A stretch of DNA of 64,000 nucleotides from Methanobrevibacter sp. YE315 (GCF_001548675.1 NZ_CP010834.1:2019501-2083500), one strand, 5' to 3'. Positions 9,428 to 18,363 are shown, counted from the first letter of the stretch. The notes: generated by a model not told the origin, from the letters alone. Numbers and translations: made by a program.

Positions 9428-10102
9428 CTAATGTACATGCATTTCCATTTTTTTAGAAATTACATCAAAAATTGTTTTTGCAATTTCTCTTTTGGAAGCA
9501 AGAGGCACAGCCAAAACATCATCATCAACAATCAGGACCTCATTGTTATCTGATCCGAAATTACATTCGCTTTTAGAAATATCATTAGCAATTACCAAAT
9601 CAGTCCCTGCAGATTCAATCTGCTTTCTTGCACAACAGATAATTTCATCTTTTGAAATATTAAACTCCGCCTTAAACCCTACAAGAAATATGTCAGGATT
9701 GATTTTTTTAACCTGACGAATGATTTTAGTAGTTGGTTTCAGGTTTAAAAATAGGGAACTGTCTGAATTGATCTTTTTATCGTCCTTTTTCTTAAATTCA
9801 AAGTCAGAAACTGCAGCGGTAGAAATGAAAATATCAAAATCAGGAACCAATCTTAAAACAACCTCATTCATTTCACTACTAGTTTCCACATGTATTACAT
9901 CAAAAACTGAAGGAATTTCAACACTGACATTTGCAACAACCAATGTTAAATCAGCACCACGGATATATGCTTCTTTTGCAAGTGCCAAACCCATTTTTCC
10001 AGAGGATTTATTGGTAATTCCCCTGACAGAATCAATAGGTTCATATGTCCCTCCAAGACTTATTAAAACTTTTTTGCCTTTAATAAAATCAATCCTTCTT
10101 AT
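9428..10102 (-). CDS. coaB: CoaB domain (phosphopantothenoylcysteine synthetase), frameshifted from CoaC
   Basis: The C-terminal half of the usual bifunctional CoaBC (Dfp), which joins 4'-phosphopantothenate to cysteine using CTP. The homologous sequence starts well before the first ATG (9994): the frame reads KGKKVLISLGGTYEPIDSVR and then GITNKSSGKMGLA, which are the standard nucleotide-binding motifs of CoaB. The open frame runs from 10102 with no ATG, GTG or TTG before the motif, so it has no evident start of its own. The frame is +1 relative to coaC and the change falls around 10089-10100. A single-base indel, a sequencing error or programmed frameshifting could explain it. Confidence 0.85.
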   Translation of the reverse strand: MRRIDFIKGKKVLISLGGTYEPIDSVRGITNKSSGKMGLALAKEAYIRGADLTLVVANVSVEIPSVFDVIHVETSSEMNEVVLRLVPDFDIFISTAAVSDFEFKKKDDKKINSDSSLFLNLKPTTKIIRQVKKINPDIFLVGFKAEFNISKDEIICCARKQIESAGTDLVIANDISKSECNFGSDNNEVLIVDDDVLAVPLASKREIAKTIFDVISKKMEMHVH

Positions 10103-10601
10103 TTAAGTTAATTGTTCTTAAAGATTCCAAAACAATGTCTTCTTTTGATGGGAATTTGGCTTTTCCCTCATCCATTCTTGGTTTAATGAATATTGCAGAA
10201 TCCTCTTTTTTGATTTTTTCAATGTTTTCCTTAATTGCCTTATACATTGAATCATGCATAGACGGAACAAAAATAATCGGAGTGTCATGGCCATATGCAG
10301 TAATCAAAAGAGTGGAAATTGCATCATCAGCAATCTTATGTGCAAATTTAGAAATCGTATTAGCGGTAGCCGGAGCAACCAAAATTAAATCCTCTTGAGA
10401 ATATTTGACGTGCTCGATTTTACCGGTCAATTTGGTTACAACTTCCTTGCCTGTTGCAAATTCCATAGCGTTAGGGTGAATTATTTCACAAGCGGCTTCA
10501 CTCATAAAACACTTAACTTCAACATCATTACGCCTAAGTTCACGAGCTAATTTAATAGATTCGGTAGCTGCAATACTGCCTGTAACACATAAAATAATCA
10601 T
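10089..10601 (-). CDS. coaC: CoaC domain (phosphopantothenoylcysteine decarboxylase), truncated by frameshift
   Basis: The flavoprotein half of CoaBC, which decarboxylates phosphopantothenoylcysteine in coenzyme A synthesis. The 170 residues show the FMN-binding VTGSIAATESIKLAREL start, the LVAPATANTISKFAHKIADD segment and the MHDSMY-type region (here PSMHDSMYKAI). It ends with a TGA at 10089-10091, exactly where the linker to CoaB should continue. In most archaea the two halves are one protein of about 400 residues, so this is most likely one gene interrupted by a frameshift. Confidence 0.88.
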   Translation of the reverse strand: MIILCVTGSIAATESIKLARELRRNDVEVKCFMSEAACEIIHPNAMEFATGKEVVTKLTGKIEHVKYSQEDLILVAPATANTISKFAHKIADDAISTLLITAYGHDTPIIFVPSMHDSMYKAIKENIEKIKKEDSAIFIKPRMDEGKAKFPSKEDIVLESLRTINLNKKD

Positions 10602-10631
10602 TTAAATCCCTCATAATAAAAAAAAGAAAAA

Positions 10632-11180
10632 TTAAGTAATTTGAATATCATTTAACATGTAATCAAATATGTATAAACTTTCTTCGAATTCATTTATAGG
10701 TGCGCTGTATAACATTACATAAGCTTGCCCACCTTTTTCGAACCAAACAGCTTTATGTTCTTTTTCAACACCATCATGGTTAGAAGTATAGATATACTCA
10801 ACAGCAGCGATATTTCCAACCATAACTCCACCAGAAGAAACCAGCTTATATGAAGAATCATATTTCATATCCTCATAAGTGCTGTTAACAAATGAATAGA
10901 ATTCACCTTCAACAGGTTTCTTTTCAATGTTAATATTAACCTGACCAACACCGGCAGAATCAATTGAATCCAATTTGGAAATCGCCATGATTGAATGTTC
11001 GGAATCTGATTCGGAATATCCCCAGCTAGAAGGATAATGAATAACTAAACCTCCTTTTGATAAAGTTAACATGGAAATATCTGAATTATCTTCATTTTCT
11101 GCACTTACACATGAAGCTGCGGAAATAATGAATAATGAAATAAGGATGATTAAAATACTCTTTTTAACATTATTTTTCAT
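10632..11180 (-). CDS. Exported PsbP-like protein
   Basis: A 182-residue protein with a clear signal peptide (KKSILIILISLFIISAASC, residues 6-24) followed by a small soluble domain. The opening of the mature domain, GLVIHYPSSWGYSE, and the regular alternation of strands resemble PsbP-related secreted proteins common in Methanobrevibacter. The cysteine after the hydrophobic core could be a lipid anchor. No catalytic motif is visible. A second protein with a similar layout lies at 51807-52325. Confidence 0.6.
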   Translation of the reverse strand: MKNNVKKSILIILISLFIISAASCVSAENEDNSDISMLTLSKGGLVIHYPSSWGYSESDSEHSIMAISKLDSIDSAGVGQVNINIEKKPVEGEFYSFVNSTYEDMKYDSSYKLVSSGGVMVGNIAAVEYIYTSNHDGVEKEHKAVWFEKGGQAYVMLYSAPINEFEESLYIFDYMLNDIQIT

Positions 11181-11204
11181 AAAATCACCTAGTTATCCTC
11201 CAAT

Positions 11205-11858
11205 TTAAGGATTTTGATTATCTCCACCACCTTGCTGGTCACCGCCACCTTGCTGGTCACCGCCACTATCCGGATTAACCGGATCAACTGAAGAATCTGG
11301 GACATAATCCTGTTGAGAAGTATCAGTAGTATTCTCGACTACATATTCATAAGTATCAACACTAGTAGTATTGGCAGTAATGTTATGTATAATATCAGGG
11401 AATGCGGTATCTTTAACGATAGCTACAGAATTGGTTTCGGAGATTGAATCGAAATCAAAACTAAAAACACCATAACCTACACCGACGGTGAAACCTAAAA
11501 CTAAGACTAATAAAAGCAATAATTTAAAGGTACCACTATCCATAGGTGCTTTTTTCTTTTTATTATATTTAGCATCGTCTTTTTTAGGATTAATAATATA
11601 TTTTTGAACTAAATCTTGTTTTTCATCCTTTCTATTTCTGGTAGGTTTTTTACTTCTTCTTTCAAGAGTACTGGCAGCTTGAGGTTTGCCTTGCATTGAT
11701 CTTATTCTTTTAGTAGCGTCTTTTGCATCAATGGCATTGAGTTTATCTTCGTATTTAGAACGGAAGTAACTGTACTTTTCTGCAGATATTTTACCTGCTT
11801 TGTAATCTGCTTCCAAACTACTCATGATTGCAAGAAGTTTATCTCTATCACTTGACAT
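11205..11858 (-). CDS. Single-pass membrane protein with N-terminal short helical domain
   Basis: The 217 residues begin at the ATG at 11858, which has an excellent GGGAGG ribosome-binding site. An in-frame start 15 codons further upstream lacks one. Order of parts: a helical N-terminus (DRDKLLAIMSSLEADYKAG, then KISAEKYSYFRSKYEDKL) resembling short oligomerisation domains; a basic linker; a membrane segment LLLLLVLVLGFTVGVGYGVF; an outer Thr/Ser-rich part; and a C-terminal run of GGDQQGG repeats. Function is unknown. It lies between the PsbP-like gene and pheA on the same strand. Confidence 0.7.
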   Translation of the reverse strand: MSSDRDKLLAIMSSLEADYKAGKISAEKYSYFRSKYEDKLNAIDAKDATKRIRSMQGKPQAASTLERRSKKPTRNRKDEKQDLVQKYIINPKKDDAKYNKKKKAPMDSGTFKLLLLLVLVLGFTVGVGYGVFSFDFDSISETNSVAIVKDTAFPDIIHNITANTTSVDTYEYVVENTTDTSQQDYVPDSSVDPVNPDSGGDQQGGGDQQGGGDNQNP

Positions 11859-11914
11859 TCCTACCCTCCCGGATATTATTATAATATTACTATATTTAAA
11901 CAATAATTTATAGT

Positions 11915-12721
11915 TTACCTAAATTCAGGGTAAGAGCCTAAAACTTTTAAAAAATAAGTATTACTTTTTATTTCTTCGATGATGTTTTTTATGACTTCAT
12001 CATCCCTATGGCCATTGAAATCTACGAAGAATAAATATTTGCCCAATCCCTTTTTGGAAGGTCTGGATTCAATTTTAGTCAGGTTAATGTTTTCTTTTTG
12101 AAATATGCCCAAGATTTTATATAACCCTCCGGGTCTATCTTCATAAATTGAAAAGATTATGGAAGTTTTGTCACAGCCTGTAGGTTCATGGTCATCTTTT
12201 GAAAGCACCACGAATCTGGTTTCATTATTGTCGTTATCCTGGATATTGCTTACAAGAATTTCCAGATTATATAACTCTGCAGCTTTTGAATTTCCTATAG
12301 CCGCCTTATTCCTATATCCAACAATATTTTTAGCGGCATTTGCCGTACTTATTGCATAATGGGGCTGAATCTTATTTTTACTAATGAATTCCTGACATTG
12401 AGCAATAGCTTGAGCATGAGAATAAACATCTTCAATATCTTCCATGCGAGTTCCGGGATTTACAATAAGATTCTGATTAATTGAAATAATGATTTCTTTA
12501 TATATTTTTAAATCGTATTTATGAGCTAGAGAATCTAAGGTAACCCCTACTGGGCCTTCAATTGAGTTTTCTATTGGAACGATTCCGTAAGTTGATTCTC
12601 CATTAGCAACGCTTTCCATTACTGCAGGAATCGTACAATAAGGAATCAGGTCATCTCCAAGCATATTAGCTACTTCGTGGGTGAAAGTTCCTTTAGGTCC
12701 TAAAAATGAAATTAATGATAT
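11915..12721 (-). CDS. pheA: Prephenate dehydratase, apparent AUA start
   Basis: Converts prephenate to phenylpyruvate in phenylalanine synthesis. Domains are a periplasmic-binding-like PDT fold with GIVPIENSIEGPVG, then TRFVVL, then a C-terminal ACT domain with RPGGLYKILGIF and the ESRPS Phe-binding segment. The first ATG (12664) would remove the conserved N-terminus SFLGPKGTFTHEVA, which is encoded in the same frame upstream. No ATG, GTG or TTG precedes that motif. An ATA at 12721 lies 7 bases after a GGGGG ribosome-binding site and is the best start, giving 268 residues. Confidence 0.85.
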   Translation of the reverse strand: MSLISFLGPKGTFTHEVANMLGDDLIPYCTIPAVMESVANGESTYGIVPIENSIEGPVGVTLDSLAHKYDLKIYKEIIISINQNLIVNPGTRMEDIEDVYSHAQAIAQCQEFISKNKIQPHYAISTANAAKNIVGYRNKAAIGNSKAAELYNLEILVSNIQDNDNNETRFVVLSKDDHEPTGCDKTSIIFSIYEDRPGGLYKILGIFQKENINLTKIESRPSKKGLGKYLFFVDFNGHRDDEVIKNIIEEIKSNTYFLKVLGSYPEFR

Positions 12722-12762
12722 GTTAATACCCCCGAAAAGTAAAAAAAATAAAAAAAAGAATA

Positions 12763-13563
12763 TTAAGATTCTAATTTTTCAATTAGTCTTAATATATCAG
12801 TTTGTGTTATAATGCCTATGACATCACCATCTTCAACAACAGGCAATCCGTTGTATCCTGTATCCATCATGATTTTAGAAACTTCAGATATTGACATATC
12901 TTTTGAAACAAAACATGGATTGGTTGACATGATTTCTTCAACAAAAACCTCTTTGATTTGAGATTTTTGGTGTTTTTCCGGGACATTTTTTCTAAAATCA
13001 ATGAATGCTCTCATCAAATCTTTAGAAGTGATCATTCCTACAAGTTTTCCATCGTCAACAACAGGTAATCTTCCAATATTGGCTTCAATCATTTGTCTTC
13101 TTGCATGAACGAGCCTGTCATTGGAAGAAACGGCAACCAACTCTTTTGACATTATCTCTTTTACAGCAATCTTATCAAATGCAATTCCAACAGCAAGTGT
13201 TACAAAATCTGCTTTTGATACAATTCCAACCATTTTATCTTCACACATAACTGGAACGGAACCAATACCATTTTCAAGCATGATACTTGCAACTTCACCT
13301 AATTGCATTGTTTCAGGAACTGTAATTACATCTTTAACCATTACAGATGAAATATGAAGTCTTGATGCAGGCATACTTTCATATTTTGAAGAACCTAGCT
13401 TGTTTGCAATATCCCTTTCGGAAATAATGCCGACTAGCTCTTTATGATTAGTTACAGGTAAACGAGAAACATTGTGTTTACGGAACAATTTTAAAGCATC
13501 AGAAAGATTTTGATCTTTGTCTACAGTGATAACCTCTTCAGACATCAAATTCTTAATTTGCAT
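12763..13563 (-). CDS. Protein with four CBS domains
   Basis: A 266-residue protein made of four tandem CBS repeats (two Bateman modules), beginning about residues 1, 70, 130 and 205. Each shows the pattern of an IMS/VMV/IMT segment, then RLPVVDDGKLVGMITSKDL-like strands. CBS pairs bind adenine nucleotides or SAM and act as energy or ligand sensors. No fused enzymatic domain is present, so it is probably a regulator of an unidentified partner. It is a neighbour and probable paralogue of 13586-14521. Confidence 0.88.
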   Translation of the reverse strand: MQIKNLMSEEVITVDKDQNLSDALKLFRKHNVSRLPVTNHKELVGIISERDIANKLGSSKYESMPASRLHISSVMVKDVITVPETMQLGEVASIMLENGIGSVPVMCEDKMVGIVSKADFVTLAVGIAFDKIAVKEIMSKELVAVSSNDRLVHARRQMIEANIGRLPVVDDGKLVGMITSKDLMRAFIDFRKNVPEKHQKSQIKEVFVEEIMSTNPCFVSKDMSISEVSKIMMDTGYNGLPVVEDGDVIGIITQTDILRLIEKLES

Positions 13564-13585
13564 ATTATCATCTCCTATTTTCTAT

Positions 13586-14521
13586 TTATGCTCTTTTAAC
13601 AGCGTTTAAAATATCTCTTTCAGTAATAATACCCATTACTTTATCATCTTTAACAATTGGAACTCCACCAATATTTTTTTCAGCAAACAGTTCGCACAAT
13701 TCACCGATTGTCATTGTTGGTTCAACTGTAATAGGTTCTTTAGCCATTATTTCAGAGATATTTGTCTGCAATACGTCAGTTGCTAAGTTTGAGTTTAAAT
13801 TATCAAATAATTCTTTAGCATTTAAAAATCTTATTACATCGGTAGAAGTTAATATACCTAATAATTTTTTAGCAGCTTTAGAAATATCTGCTTCCCCACC
13901 GACAATAGGAATTCTTCTTAAACCATTCCTAACCATGATTTTACATGCGCTTTCAAGAGGAGTACCTGGGGTTGTTGTAAATACTTTAGGGCTCATATAA
14001 TCTTGTACTGTTTCTTTACCAGCCATTCCTGCTAAAGATAAAGCAATATCCCTTTCTGTTACAATACCTACAAGTTTGTCATCAGCATCAACAAGAGGAA
14101 TAGCTCCTAATTGGTTGTCTAACATGGTTTGAATAGTTTCACCAATGGAAGCTTTATTAGATAAAGTAATCAAATCACGGGTCATAATTTCTTTAACCGG
14201 TTCATTAATTGCAGCTAAGAAGTTGTCCTCATATTTTTTTTCAATAATGTTGAATTTTTTTCCTCCACCAAAGAAATCTAATATATCCATTACGGTTACA
14301 ATACCTAACAATTTGCCAGAACCAGGATCAGAGATTGGTAATCTCCTAAATTCATGTTCCATCATTACTTTAGCAGTGTCTTTGATAGATTTAGTAGGTG
14401 GAATTGAAATAACATCTTTGGTTGCAATAGCCATTATGTCTCCTTCTCTATCGTGAACTTTTGTTTCATGTTCAACTGCGCCTGTATTTGATTTTCTATT
14501 AATGGATGTTTTATCTTTCAT
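13586..14521 (-). CDS. Protein with four CBS domains, second copy
   Basis: A 311-residue protein with a polar N-terminal tail of about 30 residues followed by four CBS repeats. Repeats are visible at DVISIPPTKSIKDTAKVMME, MTRDLITLSNKASIGETI, MSPKVFTTTPGTPLE and MAKEPITVEPTMTIGEL. It is 22 bases upstream of the other four-CBS gene and the pair is likely cotranscribed. Function is unknown beyond ligand sensing. Confidence 0.88.
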   Translation of the reverse strand: MKDKTSINRKSNTGAVEHETKVHDREGDIMAIATKDVISIPPTKSIKDTAKVMMEHEFRRLPISDPGSGKLLGIVTVMDILDFFGGGKKFNIIEKKYEDNFLAAINEPVKEIMTRDLITLSNKASIGETIQTMLDNQLGAIPLVDADDKLVGIVTERDIALSLAGMAGKETVQDYMSPKVFTTTPGTPLESACKIMVRNGLRRIPIVGGEADISKAAKKLLGILTSTDVIRFLNAKELFDNLNSNLATDVLQTNISEIMAKEPITVEPTMTIGELCELFAEKNIGGVPIVKDDKVMGIITERDILNAVKRA

Positions 14522-14586
14522 TTATACACCTCAATTCACAATCACACATCATAAAAATAAAACCAAAATATTAAAAACAAAAAAAT

Positions 14587-15285
14587 TCACTCAATATCCA
14601 ATATCTTATGGATTTGAGGAATGGTGGAAACTTCAAAATATTGCCCAACAACTTCGGAAAATTCAAATAATTTAAAATTAATGTCTTTCCATTCTCCTAA
14701 CGGACTAGAAGGTTGGATAATTATTTTAAGGTTGCTTTTGCTTGAAATATTTTCAGATAATTTTTCAACTACCCCTTTAAATGACTTTATTTTTGTTGAT
14801 GGCAATATAACTACTTTACAATATACATTTATGGATTTCTCTATTAATAAATTTAGTGATTTAATCTCATTTAGAAAAATTTGTTCATCAAAATCACCGT
14901 CAAAATGTTCGGGTAATTTGATATCGAGTGAAACAATGTCTAACTTTTTAATTAAATCAATATTATCCGGCAAAGTCCCATTTGTCTCAAGCATGATATC
15001 CATATCCACAAGGGTTGAAACCTCTGAAATGAATTCGGGATACAAGCTAGGTTCACCGCCAGTAAAAGAAACAGTATTGCAATCGGCAGTCCTGATTTCC
15101 TTGATTTTAGCAGCAACCTCTTCAGGAGTCATCAATTCGCCTGATTTTTCAGATTTGCTATCTCCAGTATCGCAATAATTGCAATTAAGATTGCAACCTG
15201 CAAATCTAACGAATATCTGCCTTTGACCTATTAAAAGACCTTCGCCTTGGAAACTTGAAAATATTTCTATAATTGGAGCTTTCAT
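14587..15285 (-). CDS. queE: 7-carboxy-7-deazaguanine synthase (radical SAM)
   Basis: Radical SAM enzyme that contracts the ring of 6-carboxytetrahydropterin to 7-carboxy-7-deazaguanine, the precursor of archaeosine in tRNA. The 232 residues carry the cluster motif CNLNCNYCD (CX3CX2C) after FVRFAG, plus the SFTGGEPSLY and LETNGT SAM-binding segments. The ATG overlaps the queD stop by one base, so they are translationally coupled. Confidence 0.93.
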   Translation of the reverse strand: MKAPIIEIFSSFQGEGLLIGQRQIFVRFAGCNLNCNYCDTGDSKSEKSGELMTPEEVAAKIKEIRTADCNTVSFTGGEPSLYPEFISEVSTLVDMDIMLETNGTLPDNIDLIKKLDIVSLDIKLPEHFDGDFDEQIFLNEIKSLNLLIEKSINVYCKVVILPSTKIKSFKGVVEKLSENISSKSNLKIIIQPSSPLGEWKDINFKLFEFSEVVGQYFEVSTIPQIHKILDIE

Positions 15286-15800
15286 TATAAATCTTTCCTA
15301 TACGCCGCTCCCTGACCAATTCCTTCATTAACACAAACAGAAACATATTCCAAATTGTCATAAGTTTCGGAAAGCTTTTTAGCTAAAGTTTCAGCAAAGA
15401 ATTTTGATAGCTCTTCAGCTGAAGTGTAGGGAAGTGGTAAGAATACACAATCGACACTTGGTACAGAATATCCTTTTCCATCAATTTTAAAGCGAACTGA
15501 ATTCTGCTTTTGCAAATCAAATATTGAATCTGTCTTTTTATCAAAATCTTTAAAATCGATTAGTTTATTGTATACTGGAATCAATAATCTGTGGTCAAGT
15601 TCATCACAAATTGCTTTAGTATATCCTTTAACATCTTTAAAATCAACTACAAATTCAAATTCGCCTGCCCTTACACCTTCAATTTCAACATCCACAAAGT
15701 AGGAATGTCCATGAATAAATCCACAAGATTCATGGCCCGGAATTACATGAGCAGATGAAAATCTTAAATTTGATTGGATACCATTAACTAAAATTTTCAT
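15285..15800 (-). CDS. queD: 6-carboxytetrahydropterin synthase
   Basis: Zinc enzyme of the 6-pyruvoyltetrahydropterin synthase family that supplies the substrate of QueE. The 171 residues contain [20 protein letters not shown] with the zinc histidines and the catalytic cysteine, then [19 protein letters not shown] and a late SVCVNEG. Its start overlaps the upstream DUF366 gene by 4 bases. Confidence 0.93.
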   Translation of the reverse strand: MKILVNGIQSNLRFSSAHVIPGHESCGFIHGHSYFVDVEIEGVRAGEFEFVVDFKDVKGYTKAICDELDHRLLIPVYNKLIDFKDFDKKTDSIFDLQKQNSVRFKIDGKGYSVPSVDCVFLPLPYTSAEELSKFFAETLAKKLSETYDNLEYVSVCVNEGIGQGAAYRKDL

Positions 15801-16393
15801 AATAACACCTTAGTTTTACTAATATCTTTTTCAATTGTTTCTATCTCATCAATGAACCTATCAACTGTCTTATTAATTAAATCAACTAAATTATCTTCAT
15901 TAAATATTTGATTATTGTTATTATCTTTAATATCATACAAACCAATTGTATCAACATCATCAGGAGTTCCTTTATCCTCCAGATTAAGGGCGAAATGTAT
16001 TTTTGCAGAGCTTAATGAGACGCTGGCTATTGAGATTGATAGCTTTCTTTCATCTACAAAAATATCATCACCTTCTCTTTTTGTAGCGATACCATATTCT
16101 GAAAGAATCTCTCTAAAAATCATTACAAGAAGCCTTTGTCTTAAATAAGCAACCCTCATATTTGGTGGCTGTTGGTCAAAAAACTCGCAAATGAAATTAG
16201 CCATATAATTGGATTTAATTTCCAAACCAACATCCGCAAAATCCTTCAAATTGTCGGGAGTTATATTGACTGGCCCAATCCAAGTTATAATTGAGGATCC
16301 ATAAATTCCAAACTCCTGGAAAGCCCATGACGGATTGATTTGGCTACCATCATATTCAAATATTTCATCAACATGTTTGTGAGTAATAGTCAT
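15797..16393 (-). CDS. DUF366 family protein
   Basis: A 198-residue protein resembling the archaeal DUF366 family, with [18 protein letters not shown] near residue 13 and the [19 protein letters not shown] strand pair. It is first in a tightly overlapping operon with queD and queE, which suggests a role in deazaguanine or pterin metabolism, but this is inference from position. No catalytic motif can be named from the sequence. Confidence 0.75.
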   Translation of the reverse strand: MTITHKHVDEIFEYDGSQINPSWAFQEFGIYGSSIITWIGPVNITPDNLKDFADVGLEIKSNYMANFICEFFDQQPPNMRVAYLRQRLLVMIFREILSEYGIATKREGDDIFVDERKLSISIASVSLSSAKIHFALNLEDKGTPDDVDTIGLYDIKDNNNNQIFNEDNLVDLINKTVDRFIDEIETIEKDISKTKVLL

Positions 16394-16722
16394 GATAAAA
16401 CCTATATGTAATTTAAATCAAAATTTTGCAATATTTTTCTAGTGTTTTCGTTTCACTAAAAATTCCTTACAAATACTTATTTATATTTAGTTAAAGGTAT
16501 TAAAAAAATTATCGTATGCCCTAAAGTGAAGTAATCAAATCTCAACAAAAATTTCCAATAAAAATCAAAAGATTATACTGCCCACTAATAAAATAATGTT
16601 AAACTTCCATCACCGCGAGTGATAGCCATAAATTACCAGGCCATATTTTTATATAAATATCAGGTTCAAATCAAAAACTAATTTAAGATGTAAATTAAAT
16701 AAATATTCAAGGAGATAATACT
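16394..16722 (+). promoter_or_regulatory. Divergent intergenic region with TATA box for the nucleotidyltransferase gene
   Basis: No gene is seen. A strong TATA-like TTTATATAA at 16648-16656 points at the downstream gene, and an AAGGAGAT ribosome-binding site precedes its ATG. A G/C-rich short palindrome TCAC-CGCGA-GTGA at 16610-16622 stands out in AT-rich sequence about 25 bases before the TATA box and could bind a regulator. A TATA-like AT-rich patch near 16471-16480 may serve the opposite gene. Confidence 0.5.
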
Positions 16723-17796
16723 ATGGAACAAGTAAGAACAAGAGATTTTATTTACACAAGCGATGATTTATATTTTGCATCAACCAATTACATTCACCCT
16801 GAAAACAGAGTGATTTCATTTTTAAGATATGTGCCGGACCCTGAAGGGGACAGGGAAAAAGACGGCAAAAGATACAGGAAAGTGGGATCTGAAGAAGCTT
16901 ATTCATATTTAAGAGAAAATTATCCTGATTATTTATATTTCAGTGATGTCACTAATGTTGAAATGATGGGCGTGCCATTAGATAAAGTTGTAAGAGTAAT
17001 TAAACCTGAAATGAGATTATTGGGTTTGAAAAAGACTTTTGAAAGTGGTGGAGAAGTTAAAAATCCAGAATTGATTGCGAAATTGATGGATGTTGCTGAC
17101 TTTTTCCATTTCATGGCAGACATTCCATATGACCATCTTGGAATTTCAGGTTCAATCTTGCCTGGCCTTCAGAAAAGCGATGTAAGCGATTTGGACTTTG
17201 TAGTATATGGCCTTGACAACCACAGAAGAGCAATAGCTGCATTTAAAGAACATCGCGGAAAAGAGGTTTACATTGAAGAAGTGGACAAGCACATTACCGT
17301 TGAAGGCATCACAAATGACTACTGGGATTTCGTATACGATAAAAGAATGTTTGATGAAAGCCTGACAAAAGAAGAATTCAGATGGTATGAAAATAGAAAA
17401 GCAAATAGGGGAACAATAAATGGAACCTTATTTGATATTTTAGCTACCAAAGACTATGATGAAATTGAAGGAACCTGGGGAGATACCGTTTATGAACCTC
17501 AAGGAATCGCTCAAATTGAAGCAGATATTGTAAGTGCACTCGGAGCATTCGACAATCCTTCATTATACACAATTGAAAACGTAAAGGTATTAGATGGCGT
17601 TGAAGCACCTTTAGTTGAAATCGTGTCTTTCACACACACTTATGCTGGTGAAGTAATTGACGGCGAGCATGTAATAGCTAAGGGAAAAGTAGAAAAAGTC
17701 ATTATTAATGGCGTGGAAGACCATTACAGGCTTGTTGTTGGAACTACCCGTGAAGCAATTGACGAGTATTTAAAACTTAAGGAAAGCCCTGCTTAA
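16723..17796 (+). CDS. Predicted nucleotidyltransferase
   Basis: A 357-residue archaeal protein with a central nucleotidyltransferase signature: ISGSILPGLQKSDVSDLDFV (about residues 141-160). This is the GS-loop followed by the DxD metal ligands of the polymerase beta superfamily. The N-terminal 110 residues and the C-terminal region (about 265-355) are not otherwise recognisable to me. The ATG is supported by AAGGAGAT. The gene stands alone with its own promoter and the substrate is unknown. Confidence 0.7.
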   Translation: MEQVRTRDFIYTSDDLYFASTNYIHPENRVISFLRYVPDPEGDREKDGKRYRKVGSEEAYSYLRENYPDYLYFSDVTNVEMMGVPLDKVVRVIKPEMRLLGLKKTFESGGEVKNPELIAKLMDVADFFHFMADIPYDHLGISGSILPGLQKSDVSDLDFVVYGLDNHRRAIAAFKEHRGKEVYIEEVDKHITVEGITNDYWDFVYDKRMFDESLTKEEFRWYENRKANRGTINGTLFDILATKDYDEIEGTWGDTVYEPQGIAQIEADIVSALGAFDNPSLYTIENVKVLDGVEAPLVEIVSFTHTYAGEVIDGEHVIAKGKVEKVIINGVEDHYRLVVGTTREAIDEYLKLKESPA

Positions 17797-17834
17797 AAAA
17801 TATATAATTTTTAAAAAAAAAGAAGTAGTGTGAT

Positions 17835-17874
17835 ATGTTAATGAGAAAATAATTGCTTATAATCTCATTAACAT
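17835..17874 (+). other. 12-bp stem-loop after the nucleotidyltransferase gene
   Basis: ATGTTAATGAGA (17835-17846) is perfectly complementary to 17863-17874, with a 16-base loop, 38 bases after the stop codon. There is no strong T-run after it, so it may be a processing or stability hairpin, or part of the regulatory region, rather than a classical terminator. Confidence 0.5.
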
Positions 17875-17956
17875 CATTTGTTCAAGATAGGTTATTTTTT
17901 GTATCGGTCAACTATGGCAGAGTTTTTTCATCATGAATCTGTGAATTGAAATTTAA

Positions 17957-18043
17957 TTAAATCGACCAATACTTATTTAAATAAACATAACTATCATTCA
18001 TTTTGCCAAAAACGTTTTTTCCAAAGATTTTTCGAATTTTCAT
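17957..18043 (-). CDS. Possible 28-residue small protein
   Basis: A short frame, MKIRKIFGKNVFGKMN followed by DSYVYLNKYWSI, begins 5 bases after a strong GAGGTG ribosome-binding site. A TATA-like TTATAAAAA lies about 25-30 bases upstream of the ATG. The peptide is basic at its N-terminus and aromatic at its C-terminus. It may be a real small protein or the 5' remnant of a lost gene, and only the initiation signals support it. The remaining bases of this 567-base gap hold a hairpin at 17835 and a palindrome at 18154. Confidence 0.3.
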   Translation of the reverse strand: MKIRKIFGKNVFGKMNDSYVYLNKYWSI

Positions 18044-18134
18044 GTTTTCACCTCATATATTTTTTATAATTATGAATCGTGCTTTAAAATTTTTTTAAAT
18101 TATATCAGACTTAGTTATTAATTTATCAGAGTCG

Positions 18135-18174
18135 TTATAAATAGTTTTGCGACTGTAAGTGCTCACTTACATCG
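18135..18174 (+). promoter_or_regulatory. Candidate promoter with palindromic operator
   Basis: A TATA-like TTATAAATA at 18135-18143 is followed by a near-perfect palindrome TGTAAGTG-CT-CACTTACA at 18154-18171, with CGA/TCG extending both sides. The palindrome sits where transcription would begin for a promoter reading toward the transporter gene, 190 bases ahead of its ATG. A two-base centre suits a dimeric DNA-binding protein better than an RNA hairpin. Confidence 0.4.
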
Positions 18175-18363
18175 TTAAAATATAAAAAAATGATTAATTA
18201 AAGATTATTTTAAAAATAACAAATGAAGAAAGCTTAATTTTAAAATTTAATACTCTAAATATCAAATGTTTTAGAACAAGTTATCTGAAGCAATATGCAT
18301 TTGTGAAAAATAGTATATACTAACCCGTAACATAAATTATACTATTCAAATTTATGTGATAAA

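Noticed and set aside
16430-16460. TAGTG-N9-CACTA inverted repeat upstream of the DUF366 gene
   Set aside because: Only 5 bp per arm, easily chance in this composition.
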